Made by a program: the position numbers and the translations under genes
Shown here: positions 23,001 through 32,714 of the stretch, piece after piece
Layout: the number at the start of each line of letters is the position of its first letter
Numbering within the stretch: position 1 is the stretch's first letter
Assembly (NCBI GenBank): GCA_003117195.1
Contig: BDSI01000058.1
Span: 392,138-456,137 of the forward strand
Origin: Eudorina sp. 2006-703-Eu-15
Lineage: Eukaryota > Chlorophyta > Chlorophyceae > Chlamydomonadales > Volvocaceae
Reading direction: 5' to 3'
DNA: 64,000 nucleotides
Notes under the pieces: generated by a model
Databases searched by the model: none
The model's input: only the letters and a program-made list of their open reading frames with translations
What the model was told of the DNA's origin: nothing

Positions 23001-26000
23001 TCATCGAGGGTGAGGCCCGGGCCGGGAGTGGAGAGTGAGGGAGGCCGGGCGTGCGGGCCGGCGGGGTGGACGCCGGGGCCCAAAACGGAAAAAACCAGAC
23101 GCACACAGCCCGCCGACGAGCACTTGCCAAACAACAGTTGATCCCGGCTCGATTGGATCCTGGCGCGAGAAATAGTCAGTACTGGAGCCCTTGTCCGTTA
23201 CCTCCTCCTTCCACTGCCCAGCCGCCCTTCCCCCGCACACCCCCTGCCCCTTCCCCCCGCACACCGCCTGCCCCTTCCCCCGGAACCGAACCTGCACCTG
23301 GACCTGCACCCGCACCCGCACCCGCACCCGCACCCGCACCCGCAGGCAACCCCGGCTGGGAGACGGCGGGGCCCTACGCCGCCGCCGCCGCGGCCTGCCT
23401 GCAGGCGCTGCTGTACCTGACGCCCACCTCCATGCAGGTGGGTGGGTGCGGGTCGTAGGTGGCAGTGGTGAGGCGTAATCCCTGTACCCTCCCGCCTCCT
23501 CCCTGTACCCTCCCGCCTCCTCCCTGTACCCTCCCGCCTCCTCCCTGTACCCTCCCGCCTCCTCCCTGTACCCTCCCGCCTCCTCCCTGTACCCTCCCGC
23601 CTCCTCCCTGTACCCTCCCGCCTCCTCCCTGTACCCTCCCGCCTCCTCCCTGTACCTCCCGCCTCCTCCCTGTACCTTCCCGCCTCCTCCCTGTACCCTC
23701 CCGCCTCCTCCCTGTACCCTCCCGCCTCCTCCCCCATGCCGCCTCCTCCCTGTACCCTCCCGCCTCCTCCCCCCATGCCTGTACCCTCCCGCCTCCTCCC
23801 CCCATGCCTGTACCTTCCCGCCTCCACTCCCCATGCCGCCTCCTCCCTGTACCCTCCCGCCTCCTCCCCCCATGCCTGTACCCTCCCGCCTCCTCCCCCC
23901 ATGCCTGTACCTTCCCGCCTCCTCCCCCCATGCCGCCTCCTCCCTGTACCCTCCCGCCTCCTCCCCCCATGCCTGTACCCTCCCGCCTCCTCCCCCCATG
24001 CCGCCTCCTCCCTGTACCCTCCCGCCTCCTCCCCCCACGCCGCCTCCTCCCTGTACCCTCCCGCGTCCTTCCCCCATGCCGCCTCCTCCTCCTCCTATGC
24101 AGGACGACCTGGCGCCCGGCAGCTCGGAGGTGCTGCAGGCCATCCACGTGGGCTGCACCACTGTGCAGCGGGGCCCGCCGGCCGGTGAGGGGGGCGGGCA
24201 AGGGAGGGGCCGGGGGGGGTAAGGGGGGCCGAGGAGGAGGGGGACTGGCCCCGGGTTCGCGGCCTTGCTGTGATTGCGCCGTTGCGGAGGCTGTGATCAG
24301 CGCGGATTGGGGCGGAGGATTCGGAGGAGCCCTGCTGGGAGATTCGTGACCGGAATTTGGCCTCTGGGGTTGTTGTCTGAGCGGTTGGCCAGCTCTTTCT
24401 CGAACCTCTCCCCACCCGCGATGCACACAACCTCAGCCGTGCTCCACACAACTTCAGCCATGTCCTGATATTCCTTCCTCGGGTTCCTAGAGTTTCGTTC
24501 TCAACGCCAATGGCCAATGCTGGCGAGGCCCGCGTCCCCCTTCCGCGCCCCCGCCGTCGCCCTTCCCCAACCCCCGTCTGTTGACCCCCACCCCCCCGTC
24601 TGTCAATTTCCTATACCTTACCCCGCCTGTTGATCAGCGATACCGCCCGCCCAGTCGGAGCAGTGGACGGAGCAGGGCGGCAAGCTGTACGAGCGTCTGG
24701 CGGCGCTGGCCATCGCGTACCTGGACACGGCGCCGCTGCCGTTTGCGCAGTACGTGCCGTACTTCTTGGAGCTGTTCGTACAGGTGCGCCGGACCGCGTC
24801 GTGCGACTGCGCAATTCCTCGCCCTGCCCTGCCTTCACCCGCCTTACCCTATGTTTATCGTCCCTGCCTTTACCCGTCTAACCCTACGTTTATCTATCTT
24901 AACCTACCTTTCCCCTGCCTTTCCCCTGCCTGACCTGACCTCCCGCCCCCCGCCCCGCCCGTCCCTCAGTCTGCGCTGATTGGCCTGGACGCCGCCACCG
25001 TCCGCGCCATGCGGCCCAAGCGGCGGGTGCTGCTGGTGCGCTTCATCTCCAAGGCGCTGCTGAACCCCTTTTACCGCCAGGAGTGGGTGGAGGCGCCTGT
25101 GCCAGGTGGGGGGGGAGGCGCGCTCACACAGGAGCAGGAAGGGAGGGAGGTCAGGGAGGAAGGGAGGTTAGGGAGGAGGGGGGTGCAGTCGCCAGGGGCT
25201 CCACAACGTGGACCCCCACGCGACTGCACCTCCCTCCCTCCCTCCACGCCGATCCCAAGTGCTGGCTGAAGCTCTATCCCCTTCTTCCCCCCTTGCCATG
25301 CCCGCCCCCGCGTCCCGCTTCCGCGCCCGCGTCCCGCGCCCGCAGCCGGGCTGCCCGCCGAGCAGCTGTCCCGGCTGATGGAGAGCCGCGCCCGCGCCGC
25401 CCGCGCCCACGCGGCCCTGTCGGCCCTGCTGTCCGGTCAGCCCTGCGCGGCCCTGGTGGAGGCGCTGGTGTCCAAGTACGTGGCGCTCAGTGGGGAGGAG
25501 CTCGAGGAGTGGAGGGAGGACCCGGAGTCGTACGCGCGGTAAGAGCGGTGACGGGGGGAGGGAGGGCGGGGGAGCGGGAGGGGGCGGTACGACGGGAGGG
25601 GGTGGGGTATGACAGGTTGCGGGGGGAGGGAGGGCGCGGGGGCGGCCGGGGGGAGGAACGGACGACAGGGGGTGGAAGTGAAAACGGAGGGAGTGGACAG
25701 GAAATTGGAACAGGAAATGGACAAAGGGGGGGAGATGGGCCCCCCCTTCCCGGCCCTGTCTTGAGCCGTGTACAACCCCGGGACCCCCCCCCCCACGGCT
25801 GACCCTCTCCCCGCAGCACTATGGAGGTGGAGGGCGGCCCGGACGCGGACACCCCGCGGCCCATTGGCGTGGGGCTGCTGCTGTGCATGTTGGAGCACGG
25901 CGGGGAGGGGGTGGCGGTGGTGCTGCTGGGGCTGGCGTCGGCGCTGCAGCAGCGGCCGCCCTCCGCCGAGGCACTGCTCATGAGGGAGGCCTGCTACCGG

Positions 26001-29000
26001 TGAGCGGTGGGAGAGGGGGGGAGAGGGGGGAGAGGGAGGGAGGGAGGGAGGGAGGGAGGGAGGGAGGGAGGGAGGGAGGGAGGGAGGGAGGGAGGGAGGG
26101 AGGGAGGGAGGGAGGGAAGGGGGCGAGGGAGGGAGGGAGGGAATTTGGTAGGCGACGATGAATTTTGCGGACTGCAAGAGCAAGGGTAAAGTGGGTGGGG
26201 CAGAGAGGAGGAAAGGGAGAGCGGGGGAGGCGGGCAGGGCGAAGTCAGAGCAAAGGACGGGAGGGCGGGGGGGAACGTGGGGGTGGGAGGGGGGGGCCAC
26301 AAAGAAAGACAATGGGAGGAATGGGGATGAGGAAAGAGAAAGCTGGGGGCGAGGGGGGGGCGCCAGTGCCATTCGTGCAGTCACCTCCCCGCCCCTCCTA
26401 TCCCACTGCCGCAAGTCGACCCCTACATTCTATAGACCGTTCCACCACCCCCCTGCATTCCACCACGCCCTCCATTCCACCACCCCCTCCATTCCACACA
26501 CACCCCTCCGTTCCACCACCCCTCCATTCCACACACCCCCTCCATTTCACCACGCCCTCCATTCCACCACCCCCTCCATCATTCCCCACCGCCCCCTCCG
26601 TTCCACCACCCCCTCCTCTGCACAGATGCATCGGCGAGGGCTTCAACCACGTCTCCTCCCACATCAACTTCGCCGCCTGGTACACGGCCGAGCTGGCGCC
26701 CCTGCTCAGCGCCAACGCGCCGCCGCCGCCGCCGCCCGGCGCGCAGGCGCCGCCGCCGCCGTCGCCGATCGGCGGCGGGGCCGCGGGCGGCGAGCAGGCG
26801 CTGCTGGCTGCGGTGCTGGCGGCGCGGGCGCTGTGGCTGCTGGGGGTGTGCGGCCAGGAGCTGCCGGCAGGGCTGCTGGGCGGCGCCTACCAGCTGTGCG
26901 TGTGCTACCTGGCAGCGGAGGACGTCGTGGTGGGTTGGAGACGTGGAGGGGGAGGATAAAATTGTAAAAAGAAAGAAACCCTAGAATCGAACCCGGGCAG
27001 GGCGGGAGGGCCCTGCGGTGCCCTGGGCCCCGTCCCGGCGGGTGCGGGAAGGGGGCCGCGGGGCGGGGAGGAGGGGGGCGGGAAAGTTTTCAGGTTGGAT
27101 TTTAGCAACGGCACGACGCCGACCGCGGGGGCGGGGGCGGGGTCAGGCTGCAGAGCACCTGCGGTCGGAGGTGCGCAAGCGGGCCAATGACCACCAATTT
27201 CCTATCCCCCCCTTCCATCCTCCGTGCGGGCGGCTTACCTCTGCGCCAACTGCGCCTCCTCGACAAGTCTGTGTTGCCCCTTCCCTCCCCCGCCACACCC
27301 ACTCCCCCTTCCACACACCCCCACCACCACCCACCCCCCTCCCCCGGCTCCCCCCCCCGCCAGGTGGCCCTGTCCTCGGTGACCTCCCTGCTGGGCCTCC
27401 TGAGCCTGGTGCTGGACGACCAGGCGGTGTTGGAGCAGCTGAGGGCGGTGCAGCGGGCGGCGGCGGGGCGGGGCGCCGCGGGGGGGCTGGTGGGGCGGGT
27501 GGACGCCATGCAGCTGGCGGAGAGCGCCGGGGCGGCGGGGGGGGGCGCGGACGCGGAGCAGCAGGAGAACGCGGGTGAGGAGCCGGGGGGGCGGGGGGGG
27601 GAGCGGGAGGGCTGAGGGCAGAGGGTGGGAGGGGTTCCCGGGGGCGGAGGGGGACACCGACGACGGCCCTGGGTCAATCTGGAAAGGCGCGGGGGTGTGG
27701 GGGTGTGGGGGTGTGGGGCTTGGGAAGCCGGGAAGGGGATAGATGGGTAGCTGTCAGACACCCTCCCTTCCCCCCCTCCCCTCCCGATCGAACCGTCGCT
27801 CTGGCAGCAGCGCAGTTTGAAAATGTCTACCAATTTCCTGTATCCCCCCTCCCCGCACACGCACATCAGCGTGGGCGCGCGTGTGGGGTTCCTCGCTTTG
27901 GGGGGTTTGGTGGGTCGGTCTTGGCCCGTACCCAGCTGGCGGCGTGCCCTCCAATCCTCCAATCGAGTCCCCCCACCCCCCTTCCCCCCGGGCGGGGCCT
28001 GGCGGCACGCAGGCGTCATGGCGGAGGCGCAGGCGCGCGTGGAGAGCCGCCTGGCGGCGCTGTCGTCGGAGGTGACGGCGGCGGCGCTGCTCAACTGCTT
28101 CGGGCTGCTGTCGCGACTGAGGGAGGTGGAGAGCATGGTGCGGGTGCTGCAGCTGGTGTCGGTGCTGGTGGAGGTGAGGCGCAGGAAGGCGGGGTGGGGT
28201 TGGGGGTCCTGTGGGAGGGGAAGGAGGAGGGGGTTGGGGGGCCAGAGGGATGTACGGTAACAAAGTCGCTGTTAAGCGGCCCCCCCCCCGGTACCTTGTT
28301 CGTTGACGCTTGGTTTTGCAACACCGACGCCTACACCGTCGTCGTCGCTGGCGATCTACGGTACTGTACCCTTCTTATCCAGTCGAACCGTCGCTCTGGC
28401 AGCAGCGCAGTTTGAAATTGTCTACCAATTTCCTATATCCCCCCTCCCCGCACACCTCTCTCCTGCCTCCGTCTACCCATTCGAATATCCGCCAGGAATC
28501 CTCCCCCGCCCGCTCCCAACCGCCTCCCCCGACCCCCGGCCCCCCGGGCCGCACCCCCTACCCTACCAATTTCCTATACCCCCCCCCCCCCACCGCTCCG
28601 ACAGGCGCTCGGCGAACGCATCCGGCCCCACCTGGGCATCATCGCCGCGGGGTTGCCCCAGGTCTGGTCCCGAGCCGAGGTCCTGTCCGCCGCCGCCGCG
28701 TCCGCCGCCGCGGCCTCCTCCCTCCTCGACAAGGACGGCGCAGCGCGCAAGCGCGACGCGGCGGCGGCGGGGGCGCGCGACGCCGGCGCTGGCGCCGGCG
28801 CGGCGCAGACGACGCCGGGGCGCGGCAAGCCGGGCGCGCTGGCGGCGGCGGGTCGCGGCGGCGGGGGCGGCGACGCGGGGGAGGGGGCGGGGGCGGTGGT
28901 GCGGCTGCACAGCGCGCTGATTGCGGTGCTGACTCACCTGGTGGGGAAGTTGCGGACGGTGGCGCTGGAGGACCCCAACATCTGCGGGGTGGTGTTCCCG

Positions 29001-32000
29001 CTGCTCAAGTACTCGACGCGCGTGGGTGAGTTTTGAGGGGTTTTAGAGGTTGGGGGAGGAACACGGCCGACCCTCCCCAGGGCCCTTGAAGCCGTGAGTC
29101 CTTACCAGTTGACCTGCAATGGGTGGGTGGGTGGGTGGGTGGGTGGGTGGGTGGGTGGGTGGGTGGGTGGGTGGGTGGGTGGGTGGGTGGGTGGGTGGGT
29201 GGGTGGGGGTTTCGAGGTTTGGGTGGAGGTTTGGGTGGAGGTTTGGGTGGAGGTTTGGGTGGAGAACGGGATGCAGAAACGGGGAAATGGATTTTATATG
29301 CGCGCTCGGTGGGGAGGCAGGGAGGCAGGCAGGAAGGGAGGGACCTGTCGTTTCCTCTGCGCAAAGGCAGCTTCACTTCTAGCGCAGAACCTGCTATCGT
29401 GCCATTTGCCGCTGGTCGGCCGGCAGTCGGACGAGGCAGCCTGCGGTCGGGCGCAATCGGCAGCCCGGCACCATACACCGTGAGGGACCTTACGTAAGGC
29501 CCCCGTTTGACGCTGGCCGCTCTGCTCCCGAATTCCACAGGCCCTGCTGGATCCGCTCCCCTTGCCCTCCCCTACCCCCCCTCTGGCAGCAGCGCAGCTT
29601 GAATATGTCTACCAATTTCCTAAACCTCCCCCTCCCCTCCCCCTCCCCGCCCCACCCAGGCAGCGCGGAGAGCGAGGTCCTGGTGGACGAGGCGTTCCGG
29701 CTGTGGTCGGTCACCATCGCCTCGCTGCCCGCTGTGCCGCCCCAGCTGCGGGAGCTGCTGCCCAACGCGGCGGCGCTGCTGCGGAGGGGGCGCGACGCGG
29801 CGTCGCTGCTGCCGCTGCTGGAGGTAAGCCCCCGCGCCCGAGCGAGCGGACACCAGACTGGACACGACTGGACAGGACTTGGACTCCACTACTCTGCACT
29901 CGACTCGACTCGACTCGATTACAATCAATCAGACCCGTGAGGAACCGCGCACCCTTCGCTGATGTGAAGTGGAATGCACCAGAGGACTGAATGGGACCGT
30001 GAAGAGGAAAGTGGTCGGGTCTGAACTCTGAACCGGAGTGATCCGGACGGCACCGGACTGGACTCGATTGCCGCTTGGCGCCACCGAGACACCACATGAC
30101 GTGCCTCTGTACGGCTGTGGGGGGCTGCTTGCTGCTGCTGCAGGCCTACCTGCTGCTGGACGCCGCCGACAGCCTCCAACCCCTGGCCGCCGACATGGGG
30201 CGAGCCCTGGAGGCCACCATCAACTCCACCGCCAACGCCGTCCTCGCCGCCGTCGGCGCGGCGGCGCCGTCCGGCGGCGTCGGTGGGTCGGCCGCCGCCG
30301 GGGGTGGCGGCGCCGGCGGCGCCGCCGCCGCCGCCGCCGGCGCCGCCGGTGTCGCCATCCCCCTCTCCCCGGAAACCCCCGCGGAGGCGATGGCCGCGGC
30401 CGCGTTGATCGATGTGCTGCTGCAGCTGTTCCCGCCGGCGCCGGCGCCCGGCGGCGGCGCCGCCGCCGCCGCGCCGCCGGGCGCGGCGGCGGCGCCGGCG
30501 CCGGCGCAGAGCCCGGTGGTCGCGCTGGTGGGGCCGGCGCTGCGCGCCATGGCGGCGCTGCTGGCCCACCCCGCGGTGCCCTCCGCCGGCCTCAACGTCA
30601 AGATCATCAACATCTTTGAGGGCTTCCTGGAGGTGCTGGGCCGCCTGTGGCTGCTGTCGCCCAGCACCTTTCCGGAGCTGGTGGCGGGGCTGGACGCCGC
30701 CACGGGCGGCGCGGCGGCGGCGGCGGCGGGCGGCGAGGGCGGCGGGGAGGGCGGCGGCAGCAGCGCGGTGGACCGGTTGTTGGACCGGTGGCTGACGATC
30801 GCCTCGGCCAGGTTCCTGGAGGAGGTTGTGGGTGAGAGTGATGAGGGGGGGCGGATGGATGGATGGATGGGATGGCCGGCAGTGGCCTCTGCATGGGTGG
30901 GGTCCAGATGGACCCTGGCCGCCTGGGACCACAGCCGCACGCGCCTGCCAGGCAGCGGCGTTGGTGGAGCAGGAGCGCTTCATCCGCCCCCATCCGGATC
31001 CATGCCGCTCCCGTCTTGGCTGCGACACGGGATACGCCCGCCGCCTGTCTGCCTGGTCGGTCGGTCGGTCGGTCGGTCTTGTTCGCCCCGCGCCTAACCC
31101 CACCCCACCGCACCCCACCCCACCCCGTTGCGCTGGCAGCAGCACAGCTTCGCCCATTTATCCGCCCATTTCCTGTCCGCCCCGCCCCACCCCACCCCAC
31201 CCCACCCACCGCACCGGACTGGGTGTGTATGGGCTGTTCCTTCCTAACACCCACCCCGCCCCCACCCCGCCCCCACCCCGCCCCGCCCAGGCGTCAAGAC
31301 CATGTCCATGCTGGGTCGCTTCCGGCGGCGCATGGCCACCCTGTCGCTGACGTCGCTGCTCATGTCGGGCTGCTGCGACGCGCTGTACGAGCCGCGCAAG
31401 CTGCTGAGGCTGTGCAGCCTCGCGGTGCAGGTGAGGAGGGTCGGGGAGGTCCGGGGTGGGGGGTTGGATGGGGGGTTTGGATGTAGGGGAGAGGGTGCGA
31501 AGGGGAGGGGAGCGTGCATGGCATGGCGGGAGGGGGGGTTGGGGTTGATCGCGAAATGAACACGCGCGGGAAGTCGTTGCAACGGCACTCCGGTAATGCT
31601 GTTCTTCGGCGTGCGCCTGCTGCTCGTCGGCGCCGTCCGCCCCCTCACCCGCTGGCCCCGACCTGCCCCCTATAGAACTGTCCCGCATCCCCATCGGAGC
31701 TTTGCTCTGACAGCAGGGCAGTTTGAATATGTCGACCAATTTCCTATACACCTCCCGCCCCCCACCTCCCCCCACCTCCCCGCCCCCCACCTCCCCCCAC
31801 CTCCCCCCACCTCCCTCAGGCCCTGGCTGACGACGGTGAGTTCTCCGCCGACCAGTCGGAGCTGGACTCCCTGGACTTCGCGGCGGACCTGGCGGCGGAC
31901 ACGGTGTTGGCCCGCAGGCTGGCCATCACCCGGGCGGACCCGGTGCGGAAGGTGGATGTGCACGAGTGCGTCAGGGGCATGCTGGTCAAGGTGAGGGGCG

Positions 32001-32714
32001 CGGGGGAGGGGGAAGGGGGGAGGGCGTACAGGAAATTGGTAGACGTCTTTATAGGGGGGAGGGGGAAAAGTGGGATGGGGGGGGGTGTGCAGGAAATGCG
32101 TGCAGGACATGTTGAAGCGGCGCTGCTGCCCCTGAGCAAACGTGCGGGAGCTGGCGGGGGGGGGGCCCGGGGGCGGGGAGGTAGGTGGCTGGGTGGGTCG
32201 GTTTCATAGGGAGGGGAGGAAGGAGGGCGAGGTCCTCCTTTTCCTCCTCCCTTTCCTCCAGTGTTCCTCCTGTCCTCCTGCTGTCCTTCTCTTCCTCCTC
32301 CTCCTCCTCCTCCTCCTCCTCCTGCGGGCACTGCCGTCGGGGCCCACTAAAGAGGTGCGTTACGCGTCCATTGCGCGACTGCGATGTAGCGCTTCATCCC
32401 ATCTCACCCCATCTCACCTCACCTTACCCCGCCGGTTTAACACCCCGTGTACGGTACCTGACCAGGTTTCGGAGCGCGCGGGCGGGCCGGAGGCCTTCAT
32501 GGCGGCTCTGGCCTCGTACGGCGCCCCGGAGCGGTTGCGCTCGCAGCTGGCGGCGGTGTTGGGCGGTCTGCGCCTCGGTCCGGGCGGCATCGTCGACGGC
32601 AAGGAGCCGGAGGACAGCGCAGATCCGGCGGATGAGGACGAGCTGTACGGCATGCTGCCGGCCATGAGCGACGGCGGGATGCCCTTTACGTCGTCGGGCT
32701 CCACTCCGGATTGA
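20027..32714 (+). CDS. IPO11: importin-11/KA120-type karyopherin-beta, 20 exons, about 1367 aa
   Basis: Importin-beta family receptor that carries cargo through the nuclear pore with Ran-GTP. Exons: 20027-20272, 20874-21018, 21252-21343, 22320-22479, 22890-23009, 23346-23437, 24103-24184, 24638-24783, 24970-25105, 25346-25538, 25817-25999, 26626-26929, 27364-27574, 28013-28173, 28605-29025, 29660-29823, 30144-30831, 31291-31430, 31820-31990, 32466-32714. All phases agree and sum to 1368 codons. The N-terminal importin-beta domain is visible: [30 protein letters not shown] and [16 protein letters not shown], matching the LAVLISKIARFDYP-type segment of plant KA120. HEAT-like helices follow. The C-terminus [14 protein letters not shown]...[10 protein letters not shown] parallels the end of human IPO11 (DPVHTVSL...). 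Usual length is about 975 aa; the excess is Ala/Gly/Pro insertions, the largest in the exon at 30144. Confidence 0.92.
21373..21504 (+). repeat. dispersed repeat family B, copy 2 (132 bp)
   Basis: Near-identical to 11764-11895. It begins 30 bp after the 5' splice site of the importin intron 21344-22319. Confidence 0.85.
21719..21782 (+). repeat. tRNA-B-box-like SINE fragment (family C), copy 2
   Basis: Starts TTGAGTTGTGCTGGGTGTGC and ends in a T-rich, A-containing tail. It matches 10973-11034 closely and lies in the same importin intron as family B copy 2. Confidence 0.5.
23481..24080. repeat. about 21-bp minisatellite, unit CTGTACCCTCCCGCCTCCTCC
   Basis: Tandem array of roughly 25 units. 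The first 10-12 are regular; later ones are interrupted by a CCCCATGC variant. It fills nearly all of the importin intron 23438-24102 and acts as an extended polypyrimidine region before the acceptor. It is open in several frames but is intronic. Confidence 0.9.
26023..26118. repeat. (GGGA)n microsatellite
   Basis: About 22 tandem GGGA units near the 5' splice site of the importin intron 26000-26625, followed by a family A piece at 26139-26187. Confidence 0.9.
26139..26187 (-). repeat. intron repeat family A (partial, reverse)
   Basis: Contains GGGAATTTGGTAGGCGACGA and ACTGCAAGAGCAAGG, the reverse complement of the family A core. It lies about 140 bp after a 5' splice site of the importin gene. 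Confidence 0.55.
26955..27001 (-). repeat. tRNA-B-box-like SINE fragment (family C), inverted copy
   Basis: On the minus strand it reads CCCGGGTTCGATTCTAGGG followed by TTTCTTTCTTTTTAC. GGTTCGATTC is a good match to the tRNA B-box consensus. It lies in the importin intron 26930-27363. Confidence 0.5.
27787..27850 (+). repeat. intron repeat family A
   Basis: Runs from TCGAACCGTCGCTCTGGCAG through GTCTACCAATTTCCTGTATC, sense to the importin gene, ending about 160 bp before exon 28013. Confidence 0.8.
28339..28443 (+). repeat. intron repeat family A (full-length type copy)
   Basis: About 105 bp. It starts TCGTCGCTGGCGATCTACGG, continues GTACTGTACCC and CTTCTTATCC, then CTCTGGCAGCAGCGCAG, and ends CTACCAATTTCCTATATCCC. 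It closely matches 55557-55665 in another gene. It lies in the importin intron 28174-28604, sense to the gene. Confidence 0.85.
29119..29206. repeat. (GGGT)n microsatellite
   Basis: About 22 tandem GGGT units in the importin intron 29026-29659, followed by four copies of a TTTGGGTGGAGG unit. Confidence 0.95.
29578..29632 (+). repeat. intron repeat family A
   Basis: CTCTGGCAGCAGCGCAGCTT followed by GTCTACCAATTTCCTAAACC, sense, ending about 27 bp before exon 29660, so it reaches into the polypyrimidine/acceptor zone. Confidence 0.8.
31129..31182 (+). repeat. intron repeat family A (diverged)
   Basis: GCGCTGGCAGCAGCACAGCT followed by GCCCATTTCCTG, sense, about 110 bp before importin exon 31291. 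Confidence 0.55.
31697..31750 (+). repeat. intron repeat family A
   Basis: TGCTCTGACAGCAGGGCAGT followed by GTCGACCAATTTCCTATACA, sense, about 70 bp before importin exon 31820. Confidence 0.75.
32026..32140 (-). repeat. intron repeat family A (two reverse pieces)
   Basis: GGAAATTGGTAGACGTCTTT starts 38 bp after the 5' splice site at 31991; a GCGCTGCTGCCCCTGAGCAA piece follows near 32120. Together they look like one element split by a G-rich insertion. Confidence 0.5.

Noticed and set aside
23481..24080. Possible CRISPR-like or other spaced repeat array
   Set aside because: The units are directly tandem without unique spacers, and the DNA is nuclear eukaryotic; it is a minisatellite.
23198..24161. 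Long frames encoding EEAGGYR-type repeats on the minus strand
   Set aside because: Product of a 21-bp intronic minisatellite; a unit divisible by three keeps all frames open by chance.
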